Source: CAVVFX01 sp963747535
Lineage (GTDB): Bacteria; Acidobacteriota; Terriglobia; Bryobacterales; Bryobacteraceae
Assembly (NCBI GenBank): GCA_963747535.1
Contig: CAVVFX010000019.1
Location: forward strand, 1 to 64,000
DNA length: 64,000 bases
Direction of reading: 5' to 3'
The position numbers and the translations under genes were made by a program. A model generated the notes under the pieces. It saw only the letters and a list, made by a program, of their open reading frames with translations. It searched no databases and had not been told where the DNA came from. Every line of letters begins with the position of its first letter. Positions within the stretch are counted from its first letter, which is position 1. Below, in pieces: positions 27,909 through 36,675 of the stretch.

Positions 27909-28832
27909 ATGGGTAACAGGCTTCTCCGTGCAGCAGTTTGTCTGGCGCTTGGGTCTCAAGCCGTAGTTTTCGCCGATGAGGCGAACTGGACGCACGATAT
28001 GGACATCGCGCTGCAAGCTGCAGCACGTCAGAACTATGCCCAGGCGGAAGCCGCTTTCGTGGCCGCAGTGAGAGAACTCGAGTTGATTGGTCCTAACGAT
28101 CCGCGGCTGGGACCGACAATCAACAGTCTGGGGCTGGTCTATCGGGCGGAGAACAAGCTTCCGGATGCAGAGAAGGCCTTCCGGCGGGCGGCAGAGTTTA
28201 TCGATAAGGGCGGTAACCCGGCGAGCATTGACGTCGCTAACTCCAATCTGAATGTTGGTTCCGTGCTGGTTGCCGAAGGGAAGTATAACCTGGCTGAGCC
28301 TTTCCTGCAGAGGGCGCTCAAGATCTATCAGAAGCAACTGGGCGATAAGAGTCCAAAGACGGCCACCGTCGAGGCCCAGATGGGCGAGATGTACCGGAAT
28401 CTGCACGACGGGCAGGCCGAATCGATGCTGAAGAAAGCCTTGGATGTTCAAGAAACGGCACGAGGAATCGACGATCCGGACGTCGCTACGACGGTGAACA
28501 GCCTGGCGGAACTTTATGCGGGGCAGGGCCAGAACGAAAAAGCGGAACCTCTATTTAAGCTGGTGATGAGTATTCGGGAGTCGACTGCAGGAATGGACAG
28601 TCCTGAGTTTGCGGCGGCGGTCGAGCGGTACGCCCTGATTTTGGAGAAGACGGGCCATTACCAGGAAGCGGAACGCCACAAAAAGCTGGCCTCCGCGGTA
28701 CGAACGATGATCGCAAAAAAAATGGGCGCGGCGTCGGCTAAAGCCAAGAACACCCTCGACGTGGTTCCTTCCAGGACGCTGTCTTCAACGGGACTGCCGA
28801 TGAAGGGCAACCAGGTAGCCCGCATTCAGTAG
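27909..28832 (+). CDS. Secreted TPR protein
   Basis: A 307-residue protein with a short signal peptide (LLRAAVCLALGSQAVVFA). Kinesin-light-chain-like TPR units follow, for example YAQAEAAFVAAVRELELIG, SLGLVYRAENKLPDAEKAF and FLQRALKIYQKQLGDKSPKT. The last ~60 residues are basic and end in SSTGLPMKGNQVARIQ. Likely a periplasmic protein-interaction scaffold; no partner can be named. Confidence 0.82.
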   Translation: MGNRLLRAAVCLALGSQAVVFADEANWTHDMDIALQAAARQNYAQAEAAFVAAVRELELIGPNDPRLGPTINSLGLVYRAENKLPDAEKAFRRAAEFIDKGGNPASIDVANSNLNVGSVLVAEGKYNLAEPFLQRALKIYQKQLGDKSPKTATVEAQMGEMYRNLHDGQAESMLKKALDVQETARGIDDPDVATTVNSLAELYAGQGQNEKAEPLFKLVMSIRESTAGMDSPEFAAAVERYALILEKTGHYQEAERHKKLASAVRTMIAKKMGAASAKAKNTLDVVPSRTLSSTGLPMKGNQVARIQ

Positions 28833-28895
28833 GCGCAGCCTTTATCGCTGTGGCCGACGCCTACAGCCACTCGCACGGCAGACAGCCTCCAGAAA

Positions 28896-29014
28896 AGCTG
28901 CTGCGCAGCCGGCAGCCCAAGGCCTAGTCCGTATAGCGGCAAGCCGCAAATCTCCGACGCTTGTTTCCACGCGGCTCGCTTCGCTCCGCGCTTGGGCAGA
29001 CTAAAGTCTGTCCC
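28896..29014. repeat. Composite intergenic repeat with AGTCT-type hairpin
   Basis: GCTGCTGCGCAGCCGG (self-complementary GCTGC/GCAGC) occurs around 28898, and a second hairpin, GGGCAGACT/AGTCTGTCCC with a 2-base loop, at 28994-29014. Both parts recur in other intergenic repeats of this window (57-63 kb). Confidence 0.65.
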
Positions 29015-29112
29015 ACTAGAGCAGGCCAAAGGACTACTCCACGATTCTTCGCGGGCCGAGAGGATTCCAATCGTTAGTAGTTCAAGTCGCGATAGACTTT
29101 AGGACGAGAGCG

Positions 29113-29964
29113 ATGTACAAGACACACCATAGTATGTTGACGGGTTTAGCGGCCGTGGTTGCCGGACTGCTTTTCGCGCAAGCGCCTCCGGGGTCGCAGG
29201 CGCATCCCAAACGCATTCTGTTTATCGGCGCATCCAAAGGGTTCCAGCATGATTCCATTTCTTATGCGGCTGGGACTATCTGGAAACTGGGGCATGACAC
29301 CGGCCTGTGGGACACCTACATCCGGACCGACACGGAGCTTATTACAAAGAAGAAACTGACGGCTAATGCGAAGAACCTGGACTACTTTGATGCCGTCTAT
29401 TTCTACTGCAGCGGGGACCTGGATCTTGACGCCGAACAGAAAGCTGCTCTGCTGGCCTTCGTGCACGACGACGGCAAAGGTCTGATAGGCGGCCACACGG
29501 TGACGGACTGTAACCAGCACTGGCCGGAATGGGTGGACATGGTCGGCGGGATATTTATCAACCATCCCTGGCATCAGAAAGCGACGGTGAAGGTGGAGGA
29601 TCGCAGCTTTCCGGCCACCGCGCACTTCGGGCCGAAGCTGGAGATCACCGATGAGTTCTACGAGAATAAGGAATTCTCGCGGGATCGTGTGCGCGTGCTC
29701 ATGAGCCTCGATACTACCTCGGTGAACATGACTTTGCCGACGATCCAGCGGAAGGACGGGGACTTCGCGCTGACGTGGGTCCGCGATTACGGTAAGGGGC
29801 GCGTCTTCTGCAGTTCGCTGGGTCATGAGGACCAAGTGTACGACCGGCCGGATATGCAGAAGATGTATCTGGAGGCGGTCAAGTGGGTGCTCGGGATGAC
29901 GAATGGCGACGCGTCACCGCGGCCGGGACCGAACGTCGATATCCCGTTGCTGAAGCCGAAATGA
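29113..29964 (+). CDS. Secreted ThuA-domain protein
   Basis: The 283-residue precursor has a signal peptide (MLTGLAAVVAGLLFA) and a ThuA (trehalose-utilisation-like, class I glutamine-amidotransferase-like fold) domain: ILFIGASKGFQHDSISYA, FDAVYFYCSGDLDLD, LLAFVHDDGKGLIGGHT and GRVFCSSLGHEDQVY. ThuA-like proteins are common in Acidobacteriota and Planctomycetes sugar-degrading gene sets but their reaction is uncertain. The stop overlaps the next ATG (ATGA at 29961-29964), indicating translational coupling to the CrtC/AttH-like gene. Confidence 0.88.
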   Translation: MYKTHHSMLTGLAAVVAGLLFAQAPPGSQAHPKRILFIGASKGFQHDSISYAAGTIWKLGHDTGLWDTYIRTDTELITKKKLTANAKNLDYFDAVYFYCSGDLDLDAEQKAALLAFVHDDGKGLIGGHTVTDCNQHWPEWVDMVGGIFINHPWHQKATVKVEDRSFPATAHFGPKLEITDEFYENKEFSRDRVRVLMSLDTTSVNMTLPTIQRKDGDFALTWVRDYGKGRVFCSSLGHEDQVYDRPDMQKMYLEAVKWVLGMTNGDASPRPGPNVDIPLLKPK

Positions 29965-31007
29965 TACGCTGGCTGATCTGTTGTCTGGTCATAGCGGCAG
30001 CGGCGCAGCCTGACTTCCGCTGGCGCGAGGTGGTCCCGGGATACCGCTTCGAGTTTCCGCGCGACCACTTCGATCATCCGGACTACCGGACCGAGTGGTG
30101 GTACTACACCGGCAATCTCGAGGACAACGACGGCGGGCGCTTCGGCTTTGAGTTGGTGTTCTTCCGGCAGGGCCAAAGGCGCAGTCCCAATCCGAACTAT
30201 CAATCCGTCTGGCGCATCGATGACCTTTACCTGGCCCACGCGGCCGTCACGGAGGTCAACGGGAAACGCTTCTTCTACGAGGAGCGGTTGAATCGCGCGG
30301 GCCCGGAAATTGCTGGGGTGAATTTCGACACGCGCCACATCTGGAACGGGAACTGGTCGGTACAATGGTCCGGCGATTATCAGACTCTGAACGTGGTGGC
30401 GGCGGATTTCCAGTTCTCGCTGAAGCTGCTGCCGGTCAAGCCGGCGATCATCAATGGCGTCGACGGCATCGACAGGAAGGCAGAAGGACGCGGCAACGCT
30501 TCGTATTATGTCTCGTTTCCGCGGTTGTCGGTCATGGGGTCGATCACCGCCGGGGGTATGGGGCGTATTGTGCGAGGAACCGCGTGGATGGACCACGAGT
30601 GGTTCACACACCAGCTTGACGCGGGGCAGACCGGTTGGAACTGGTTCAGCGTGCAACTCGACAACCATACCGAACTGATGCTGTACCAACTGCGCCGGAA
30701 GGATGGGTCCATCGATCCGTACTCGTCCGGCACTTATGTGGACGCAGCGGGAATGGCGCATCATCTGGAGGCGAAGGATTTCCGCCTGACGCCGCTCGAA
30801 AAGTGGACGCTGTATCCGGTGCACTGGCGAATCGACGTGCCGTCGCTGAAGGTCCAACTGGATTGCCGCGCGATGGTGGACGATCAGGAACTGAAGGCGA
30901 CGAAGGGCGGCACGACTTACTGGGAAGGCGCGGTGCGTTATTCGGGTAGTGCACCGGGCGTCGGGTACCTGGAGATGACCGGGTACGATAAGCCGGTCGA
31001 GTTCTAG
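29961..31007 (+). CDS. Secreted CrtC/AttH-like lipocalin-fold protein
   Basis: Starting at the ATG in the ATGA overlap, 348 residues with a signal peptide (MIRWLICCLVIAAAA). Motifs of the carotenoid-1,2-hydratase/AttH family are present: FPRDHFDHPDYRTEWWYYTG, GTAWMDHEWFTHQL, GWNWFSVQLDNHTELMLYQL and YWEGAVRYSG. True CrtC hydrates carotenoids, but no carotenoid genes are nearby and most bacterial members are uncharacterised, so only the fold is claimed. Coupled to the ThuA gene. Confidence 0.88.
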   Translation: MIRWLICCLVIAAAAQPDFRWREVVPGYRFEFPRDHFDHPDYRTEWWYYTGNLEDNDGGRFGFELVFFRQGQRRSPNPNYQSVWRIDDLYLAHAAVTEVNGKRFFYEERLNRAGPEIAGVNFDTRHIWNGNWSVQWSGDYQTLNVVAADFQFSLKLLPVKPAIINGVDGIDRKAEGRGNASYYVSFPRLSVMGSITAGGMGRIVRGTAWMDHEWFTHQLDAGQTGWNWFSVQLDNHTELMLYQLRRKDGSIDPYSSGTYVDAAGMAHHLEAKDFRLTPLEKWTLYPVHWRIDVPSLKVQLDCRAMVDDQELKATKGGTTYWEGAVRYSGSAPGVGYLEMTGYDKPVEF

Positions 31008-31012
31008 CAAGC

Positions 31013-31062
31013 GGGCGCTGCGCAGCCGGGCAGACCACAAAAGGCGATGGTCTACCCACGGG
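31013..31062. repeat. Intergenic hairpin repeat between convergent genes
   Basis: GCGCAGCCGG is followed by GGGCAGACCA, loop CAAAAGGCGA, then TGGTCTACCC. One stem pair is mismatched. It fills the gap between convergent stops at 31007 and 31064 and might act as a bidirectional terminator or REP-like element. Confidence 0.7.
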
Positions 31063-31063
31063 G

Positions 31064-32443
31064 CTAGGCGAGGAAGCCGAGGTTGTTGGACGGGAAGTTG
31101 CCGATGTTGGGGAAGACGGCGGACAGGTTGCCTGCGCCGACGCCGAACCACTGAGCCAGCGTGGCTCCATACTGATCGACCGCGGTGGTCGGAATGAGCG
31201 TACCGCGCGTATTGGCGTCGTTGGGGCCTCCGAGGGCCAGCGAGGGGAAGTTGCCGTAGAACTTGCCTCCGGCTACACTGCCACCGATGACGAAGTGGTG
31301 ATTGCCCCAGGCATGATCGCTGCCATCGCTGCCGCTGGGACTCAGGGTCCGCCCGAACTCCGAGGCGGTGAACGTGGTCACGTTCTGGACGATGCCGAGT
31401 TCCTGGCTGAGCGCGGTATAGAACGCGGACACGGCCTGGCTCAACTGCTGCAGCAACGGCGTCTGGGTCTCGAGCTGCTGGCCGTGAGTATCGAAGCTGC
31501 CCAACTGGCAGAAGAAGATTTGCCGCGAGAGCCCGAGTTGACTCTGCACCGACATCACGTTCGCCACGGTCAGCAACTGGCTGGCGAGCGGATTGTTGGC
31601 CGGGAACACGGTCTTGATTTTGTTGGTGGGCAGCAGGCCGGTCAGGGTGTTGGCGTAGCTATTCCCGTTGGCCACAATGCCGTTGCCGGCCTGCACCAGG
31701 AGCAGGCCGTTGCTGAACTGCAGTAACTGCTGCATGCCGTTGGCCGTGGTAGCGGCAGGCTGCAAGCCGCCCAGGACCGCCATGCCGGTCCCGGTTCCCT
31801 GCCCCGAATACGGCGGAGGTACGGTGGCGGGAGAGGTCTGGTTGCCGTTACAAAAGAGGCCGCACCCGCCGACCGAGGCGATAGGCGGAAATTTCGCGCC
31901 GGCATTGAACGATTGCAGCGAATCGGTGATACGTCCGCCCCAGCCGGTGGTGCCGAGGCCGGTGGGAATGCCGGTCTGCCATTGGCCGGTCTGGTCCGAG
32001 TGGGAGAAGAGCTGGGCCGGTATCTGGGTGCTGTTGGCGCTTAGATATTGCGCCTGGCTCAGCGGCTGGACCAGCATGCCGACGTTGGCCAGGATAGCGG
32101 CTTTGCCCTGATTATAGAGGCCCTGGATTTCGACCAGGCTGGGGTGCAGACCGTAAGTATCGCTGCCATTGGCGATGGGCAGCAAGGACGACTGCGCGAG
32201 CGCGAGACCGCCGCGATTCTGTTGATAGAGGCTGTAGTTCTGCTGTGCGGTGGTGATCGGTATGACGGTGTTGTGACCGTCGTTGCCGCCGCTCAGGAAG
32301 ATACAGACCAGCGCCTGGTAACCGGAGCCGCTTTGCGCCAGCGCATTCATCTCGCCGAATTTGGACATCGCGCCGGCTGCGCCTAATGCGGTGACCGAAC
32401 GAAGCGTGGCCCGCAGAAAATCACGTCTGGAACGTATATGCAT
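31064..32443 (-). CDS. DUF1501 Tat-exported protein
   Basis: The N-terminus RSRRDFLRATLRSVTALGAA is a Tat signal. DUF1501 motifs follow: ALVCIFLSGGNDGHNTVIPI, GLHPSLVEIQGLYNQGKAAI, FFCQLGSFDTHGQQLETQ and FTASEFGRTLSPSGSDGSDH. Members are alkaline-phosphatase-superfamily-like exported proteins, nearly always encoded next to a DUF1800 gene, as here (32740-35520 on the same strand). No biochemical role is established. Confidence 0.9.
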   Translation of the reverse strand: MHIRSRRDFLRATLRSVTALGAAGAMSKFGEMNALAQSGSGYQALVCIFLSGGNDGHNTVIPITTAQQNYSLYQQNRGGLALAQSSLLPIANGSDTYGLHPSLVEIQGLYNQGKAAILANVGMLVQPLSQAQYLSANSTQIPAQLFSHSDQTGQWQTGIPTGLGTTGWGGRITDSLQSFNAGAKFPPIASVGGCGLFCNGNQTSPATVPPPYSGQGTGTGMAVLGGLQPAATTANGMQQLLQFSNGLLLVQAGNGIVANGNSYANTLTGLLPTNKIKTVFPANNPLASQLLTVANVMSVQSQLGLSRQIFFCQLGSFDTHGQQLETQTPLLQQLSQAVSAFYTALSQELGIVQNVTTFTASEFGRTLSPSGSDGSDHAWGNHHFVIGGSVAGGKFYGNFPSLALGGPNDANTRGTLIPTTAVDQYGATLAQWFGVGAGNLSAVFPNIGNFPSNNLGFLA

Positions 32444-32544
32444 GTAGAGTTTCCCTTTTTCGTTTCAATTGAGGAACTGCGGGGCGGGCCGCTGTCGCCA
32501 GCCGAGTTCGTTGATAACCCGGCCACCTGCCGGCTGCCGCCGGC

Positions 32545-32574
32545 CGACAGACGACAAAAAACGATCGTCTGTCG
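32545..32574. repeat. Variant of the intergenic hairpin repeat with fully compensated stem
   Basis: The arms CGACAGACGA and TCGTCTGTCG pair perfectly over 10 bp around the loop CAAAAAACGA. The arm sequence differs from the usual GGCAGACCA, with matching changes in the other arm. It lies in the 296-base gap between the DUF1800 and DUF1501 genes. Downstream (32640-32700) is a further GC-rich stretch with self-complementary pieces. Confidence 0.8.
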
Positions 32575-32739
32575 TACGGACTGGCTGGAATGCTGTTCGG
32601 GGGCCTGGGGAAAGCACGTTTCTCCGGCCCGAGCCTGTCGCTTGCGCGACAAGGGCGACCAGGGGGTCGCTTGCGGACGTGGCGTCCGCCCCACAAAAGG
32701 CCAAAGCTGGCAGCGGCTGCTGCGCAGCCCACGGGAGTT

Positions 32740-35520
32740 TTAGTGCCAGACATTGTAGTAGTTGGAGGTCAGAATCAGGTAGCAGGCCGTCTGCACTTTA
32801 TGGAGAGTGCCGAGCGTATCGGCGGCGACTGCGTTCACGACGGCGGTTTTCATCGCTGCGGGCATTACGCCATGAGTCAAGGTGAGATCGAGCGCGTTGA
32901 CCAGCGTGGCGGGGGTCGAGGCCAGCGGCAGGAACGGAGTCAGGTCGACGGTAGTGCCCGGCCCGTAGCTTTGCACCGGGTTGGAGTACTGGCCGAACAG
33001 TGCGGCGACCAGGTTGGCGCGGTAGATCGCACTGTTGGGCGTGCCGATCTGAAACTCGGGGCCGAGCAGGGATGTACCGGGAACTCCGTACGCCGGCGAG
33101 TAGTAGTTGAACACGCTCGCAGGATTGAAGATGTCCTCGCCCATGTTGGCGAGATCGGTCGAGTAGTAGTTCGCGTCGGTCATGGCGCCTCCAAAAGCGC
33201 GCACCATGCCGGCGATGAAGAGGCCGGGTTCCTGCAGGTGACCATCCGCCGGCTGGTCGTTGCCTCCGTTGTCATTGGCGGTCGCCTCCGGATCGAGAAG
33301 GATGGCCGTGATGGTGGCTTTCATGTCGCCACGCGGGCTGCCGGTGCCACCGTTGAATGCCGCCGCGACGCGCGAAATATATGCCGGGCTGGGATTGCTC
33401 TTGACGAGGTGCTGGATGAGCAATTTGCCGACAAAGGGTCCGACGTTGGGGTGGTTGAAGATGTTGTCGAGCGCATTGTTCAGGTCTGCCAAAGGCGAAA
33501 GGCCGGCTGGGGCGACGGAACCTACCGGCGAGGCGGCGAGCAACTGCTTGGCTCCTGAATCATGCTCGGCCGGATAGGGAACCATGGGTCCATTGCCGGT
33601 GATGTAAGCGCCCCACTCGACGGGTTGGCCGGCGGCAGGCGCGTAGGTCCAGCCGGTATAAACGCGTGCGAATTGCGCTACCGTAGGCTGCAGGTAAGTC
33701 GGTATGGGGAGACCGGTATTGTTCACCTGCACGCTGCCGTCCTGATTCAGCAGGTTGGTGCCGATGGTGAATAACTGCATCAGTTCGCGCGCATAGTTTT
33801 CGTTGGCGACGATATCGGTGCCGGGAACGGCCGCGCCGTTGTTGGCCATATCGAGATACTGGCCCATGGCGGGGCTCAGCGTGACGTCGTACATGATCTG
33901 CCGGTAATTGGTGAAGGCGTCGGCCAGAAGCATGTTCTGGTACAGGACCATATTGCCGTTCCAGATCAGCTTGTCGATGGAAGTGACAAAGATCTGGCTG
34001 AGCGCGAAAGCGACTCTCTGGCGGAGTTGATCCTGATTGGATACGGCGTTGGTCAGGAAGTGATTCGGCATGCCGCCCTGGTCGCTGGTGATGGTGTTGT
34101 AGTTGGAAATCTGCGGCAGGTTGAACTGTTGGGTGATCCAGGCAGCCTCACCGATGGTCTGCACATTGGCGGCGTCGGTAGGGGTGGGGCCGAAAGCCGC
34201 CCGCTCCAGGAAACGCCGCGCCGCAGCAGCAGTGGTGACTGCGTTGGGTATGCCAACCTGTACGACGAACGGCGCCGAGGTGGATGCGCCGTTGCTGACG
34301 GTCAGGTTCGCCGATCCGGACTGAGCAGCAAAGCCGCTGATGGTAAGCGCGCCGTTGGAGAGACTGGTGGTGAGCGCCGAGCCATTTAGCTGTGCCACGG
34401 AAGTGGAAAGGAACCCGGAGCCGGTGACGGTCGCGGAAAAGAGTCCGAGGGGCAACGGGTTGGTGCTGATGCCGGTGATGGCAGGCGGCGGGGGAATCAG
34501 CGTGACTGTGGCCGTGGCCGTGCCGTTCGGACCGGTTACGGTCACGGTGTCCGTGCCGGAGGTAGTCATGGCGGCGGGAGCGGTGTAGGAGCCAGAGGTG
34601 GTGATGGCGCCGGCGATGGCTGCCCATGCGGTCGCTCCGGCGGAAGTAAACTGCTGGGTCGCTCCAAGATTCAGAGATACGGCGGTGGGTGCGATCTGCT
34701 GCGCATTGGGATTGACCAGTGTCACAGTGGCCGACGCCGAGCCTCCAGCGCCAGTGGCCGTTACGGTCACCTTACTGGATCCGGGCATCGTAGCCGGAGC
34801 GGTGTAGAGTCCGCTTACCACGGTTCCCGCGGTGGCCGTCCAGGCGGTCGCGTTAGTGGACGTAAACTGCTGCGTCGCACCGAGGTTGACCGTCGCGGTG
34901 GTGGGAGAGATGGTCTGCGGCGGTGGAGGACCGCTCGCCACGAAAGTCACATTGAACACCGGACCCCAAAGGGTTCCCGGGTTCTGCACCATGAACGGAA
35001 CGCTCCCCGGGCTACCCTGCCAGACACTGACGGTGAGGGTGGTTGAACTGATGAATTTGGCCGAGGTATTGGCGCCACCTACCTGGACGATGGCATTTTT
35101 CACAAAGCCGGTTCCGGTGAGGGTGACGGTCGTCGTGCCGGTCGGAACCGGGCTGGGGGAAACCGACGTAATGGCCGGCCCGGGGGGCTCGACGTTGACG
35201 TAGACCTCGCCCAGGGTCTTGCCGTCGGAACCCAGCGCTTCAATCAGGGTCGAGACGGTTGGCACGGTGGCAGGGGCGGTGTAAAGCCCGGCCTGGGTGA
35301 TGGTGCCCAATTTGGCGTTCCCTCCCGTGACGCCGGAGACTTCCCAGGTAACGGTCGGGTTGGTCAGGCCGGTGACGGTGGCCGTATACTGCAAGGTCTG
35401 GTTAACGCCAAGGTTGGTGTACCCGGGGCTGATGGCAATCGACTGGGCATGCAAGGCGTGCGTCACGAAGGGGCTGATGGCGCATAGCACGAGGGAAAGA
35501 CTTCTCGAGTGCAGGTTCAT
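32740..35520 (-). CDS. DUF1800 protein with N-terminal Ig-like/IPT domains
   Basis: The 926-residue precursor has a signal peptide (SLVLCAISPFVTHALHAQ). Tandem Ig-like domains follow (for example VNLGATQQFTSTNATAWTAT, repeated at intervals of about 80 residues, and an IPT/TIG-type stretch ITSVSPSPVPTGTTTVTLTG). The C-terminal ~500 residues carry DUF1800: AAAARRFLERAAFGPTPTDA, RQRVAFALSQIFV, LPIPTYLQPTVAQFARVYTG and FVGKLLIQHLV. DUF1800 proteins pair with DUF1501 proteins and are of unknown role. The Ig-like repeats are similar enough to suggest internal duplication. Confidence 0.9.
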   Translation of the reverse strand: MNLHSRSLSLVLCAISPFVTHALHAQSIAISPGYTNLGVNQTLQYTATVTGLTNPTVTWEVSGVTGGNAKLGTITQAGLYTAPATVPTVSTLIEALGSDGKTLGEVYVNVEPPGPAITSVSPSPVPTGTTTVTLTGTGFVKNAIVQVGGANTSAKFISSTTLTVSVWQGSPGSVPFMVQNPGTLWGPVFNVTFVASGPPPPQTISPTTATVNLGATQQFTSTNATAWTATAGTVVSGLYTAPATMPGSSKVTVTATGAGGSASATVTLVNPNAQQIAPTAVSLNLGATQQFTSAGATAWAAIAGAITTSGSYTAPAAMTTSGTDTVTVTGPNGTATATVTLIPPPPAITGISTNPLPLGLFSATVTGSGFLSTSVAQLNGSALTTSLSNGALTISGFAAQSGSANLTVSNGASTSAPFVVQVGIPNAVTTAAAARRFLERAAFGPTPTDAANVQTIGEAAWITQQFNLPQISNYNTITSDQGGMPNHFLTNAVSNQDQLRQRVAFALSQIFVTSIDKLIWNGNMVLYQNMLLADAFTNYRQIMYDVTLSPAMGQYLDMANNGAAVPGTDIVANENYARELMQLFTIGTNLLNQDGSVQVNNTGLPIPTYLQPTVAQFARVYTGWTYAPAAGQPVEWGAYITGNGPMVPYPAEHDSGAKQLLAASPVGSVAPAGLSPLADLNNALDNIFNHPNVGPFVGKLLIQHLVKSNPSPAYISRVAAAFNGGTGSPRGDMKATITAILLDPEATANDNGGNDQPADGHLQEPGLFIAGMVRAFGGAMTDANYYSTDLANMGEDIFNPASVFNYYSPAYGVPGTSLLGPEFQIGTPNSAIYRANLVAALFGQYSNPVQSYGPGTTVDLTPFLPLASTPATLVNALDLTLTHGVMPAAMKTAVVNAVAADTLGTLHKVQTACYLILTSNYYNVWH

Positions 35521-35764
35521 TTTGATCGTTTTTCTCTGGAGGGCGGGGCGGTCGCAATCTCAGCGGCGTGGGCAATAGATATCAAACTAATGGTACTCCT
35601 CCAAATAACAATGCGCAGATTTTTTGAATTTTGCCAGTCTTTTTCGGTTTAAAATGTCGAGTCTTTTTACTGAATACTTTTGTGGTTAATGCTTTGGTTC
35701 CGGAGAATATGCTTTCAATTGGGCACTATGGCTGCCAGGCGGCCGAAGGACTGCTACGCGGTCC

Positions 35765-35792
35765 CGCAGACCACAAAAAACGATGGTCTGCG
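35765..35792. repeat. Intergenic hairpin repeat copy
   Basis: The arms CGCAGACCA and TGGTCTGCG pair perfectly over 9 bp around the loop CAAAAAACGA. The outer pair is C-G where other copies have G-C, another compensated change. Upstream (35521-35764) I see an AT-rich stretch (35585-35680) but no gene. Confidence 0.8.
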
Positions 35793-35819
35793 CCACGGGC
35801 GGTGCCAGGCAGCCGGTCA

Positions 35820-36434
35820 TTACATGACGTCTTTGGCGATGAACAGGTCGATTTCGTCGTCCGTAGCGAAGTGGGTACAGCCCTTACTGGCCGTTCGGAG
35901 CCGGTTCGCGAGGTTGAGTTGGCTGTCCAGCAACCCGGGCGAAAAAACGAATCCATCGTCGGCGGGGTTCCAGGGGATGTTGTTGGTTTTGTTGTAGTTA
36001 TAGAGGATGACGGCGATGCGGAAGTAGAGGGCGGCGTCCTTTTTGCGCTTCGCCTGGAGATCAGTCAAGGTTTTGAGGGTGGTTTGGATGAGGCGGGCGA
36101 AACGCTGGTCGTAGATGCTGTAGGTGTGCATGAATTTGCGCTCGGGGTCGCCGGATTCGAGGGATTTCTCGATGGAGTCGGCTTCGAGGGCGGGGATACG
36201 CCGGCGACGCCACTCGGTTTGGGCGAGGTGGATGACGAGGTCTTCCTCGGTGGTTCCTTTGGGCTGGTGCTCGCGGTTGTAGCGGTAGAGAAATCGGTCG
36301 AATTCTTCCTGGGATTCTCCGGCGAGGAGGAAGGATCTGGTGGAGAAGAGTCCGTGTTTGAGGGAATTTTGGGAGGAGCGCTGTTTGCCTTCTTCGGTGT
36401 GCGGTCCCGGGGATTTTTTGTCGATTTCGGTCAT
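35820..36434 (-). CDS. Conserved hypothetical protein (SSQNSLKHGLFS-type family)
   Basis: The N-terminal motif GPHTEEGKQRSSQNSLKHGL is characteristic of a widespread, often multicopy hypothetical family in Acidobacteriota and other soil bacteria. The rest is helical and charged (EADSIEKSLESGDPERKF, RFARLIQTTLKTLTDLQAKR). The ATG at 36434 is preceded by TTGAGAGG. No catalytic motif is visible and no function is assigned. It is divergent from the TIR gene. Confidence 0.75.
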   Translation of the reverse strand: MTEIDKKSPGPHTEEGKQRSSQNSLKHGLFSTRSFLLAGESQEEFDRFLYRYNREHQPKGTTEEDLVIHLAQTEWRRRRIPALEADSIEKSLESGDPERKFMHTYSIYDQRFARLIQTTLKTLTDLQAKRKKDAALYFRIAVILYNYNKTNNIPWNPADDGFVFSPGLLDSQLNLANRLRTASKGCTHFATDDEIDLFIAKDVM

Positions 36435-36604
36435 GGTGAGCCTCTCAAGGAGTCAGGGTTCGAGGGGGCGCGGATCGCCTTGCCTGATTTGAGAGTTGCA
36501 GATGGGATGGGCGTTTTTCGGCGGTGATTTTGGTATGTGGTTGAGGGGTGGGGAGATATTATTGCGAAGAGGGTGCGACTGAAAAGAGGAGGTTCTGAAT
36601 TGAC

Positions 36605-36619
36605 CGCGGAGGCGCCGAG
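36605..36619. repeat. Short GC repeat upstream of the TIR gene
   Basis: CGCGGAGGCGCCGAG here is identical to part of the inverted repeats downstream of the same gene (39743-39887). It is followed by a TTCGCAGAGGA segment. Similar 'CGCGGAGGCGC' repeats occur widely in soil bacteria. Confidence 0.5.
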
Positions 36620-36675
36620 TTCGCAGAGGAGGATGTCAGCGATCATCTGAAAACGCACTGCGGTAGCATTTACCC

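Noticed and set aside
32590..33558. 322-aa plus frame across the DUF1800 3' end
   Set aside because: Shadow of the minus gene plus repeat sequence; no recognisable domain.
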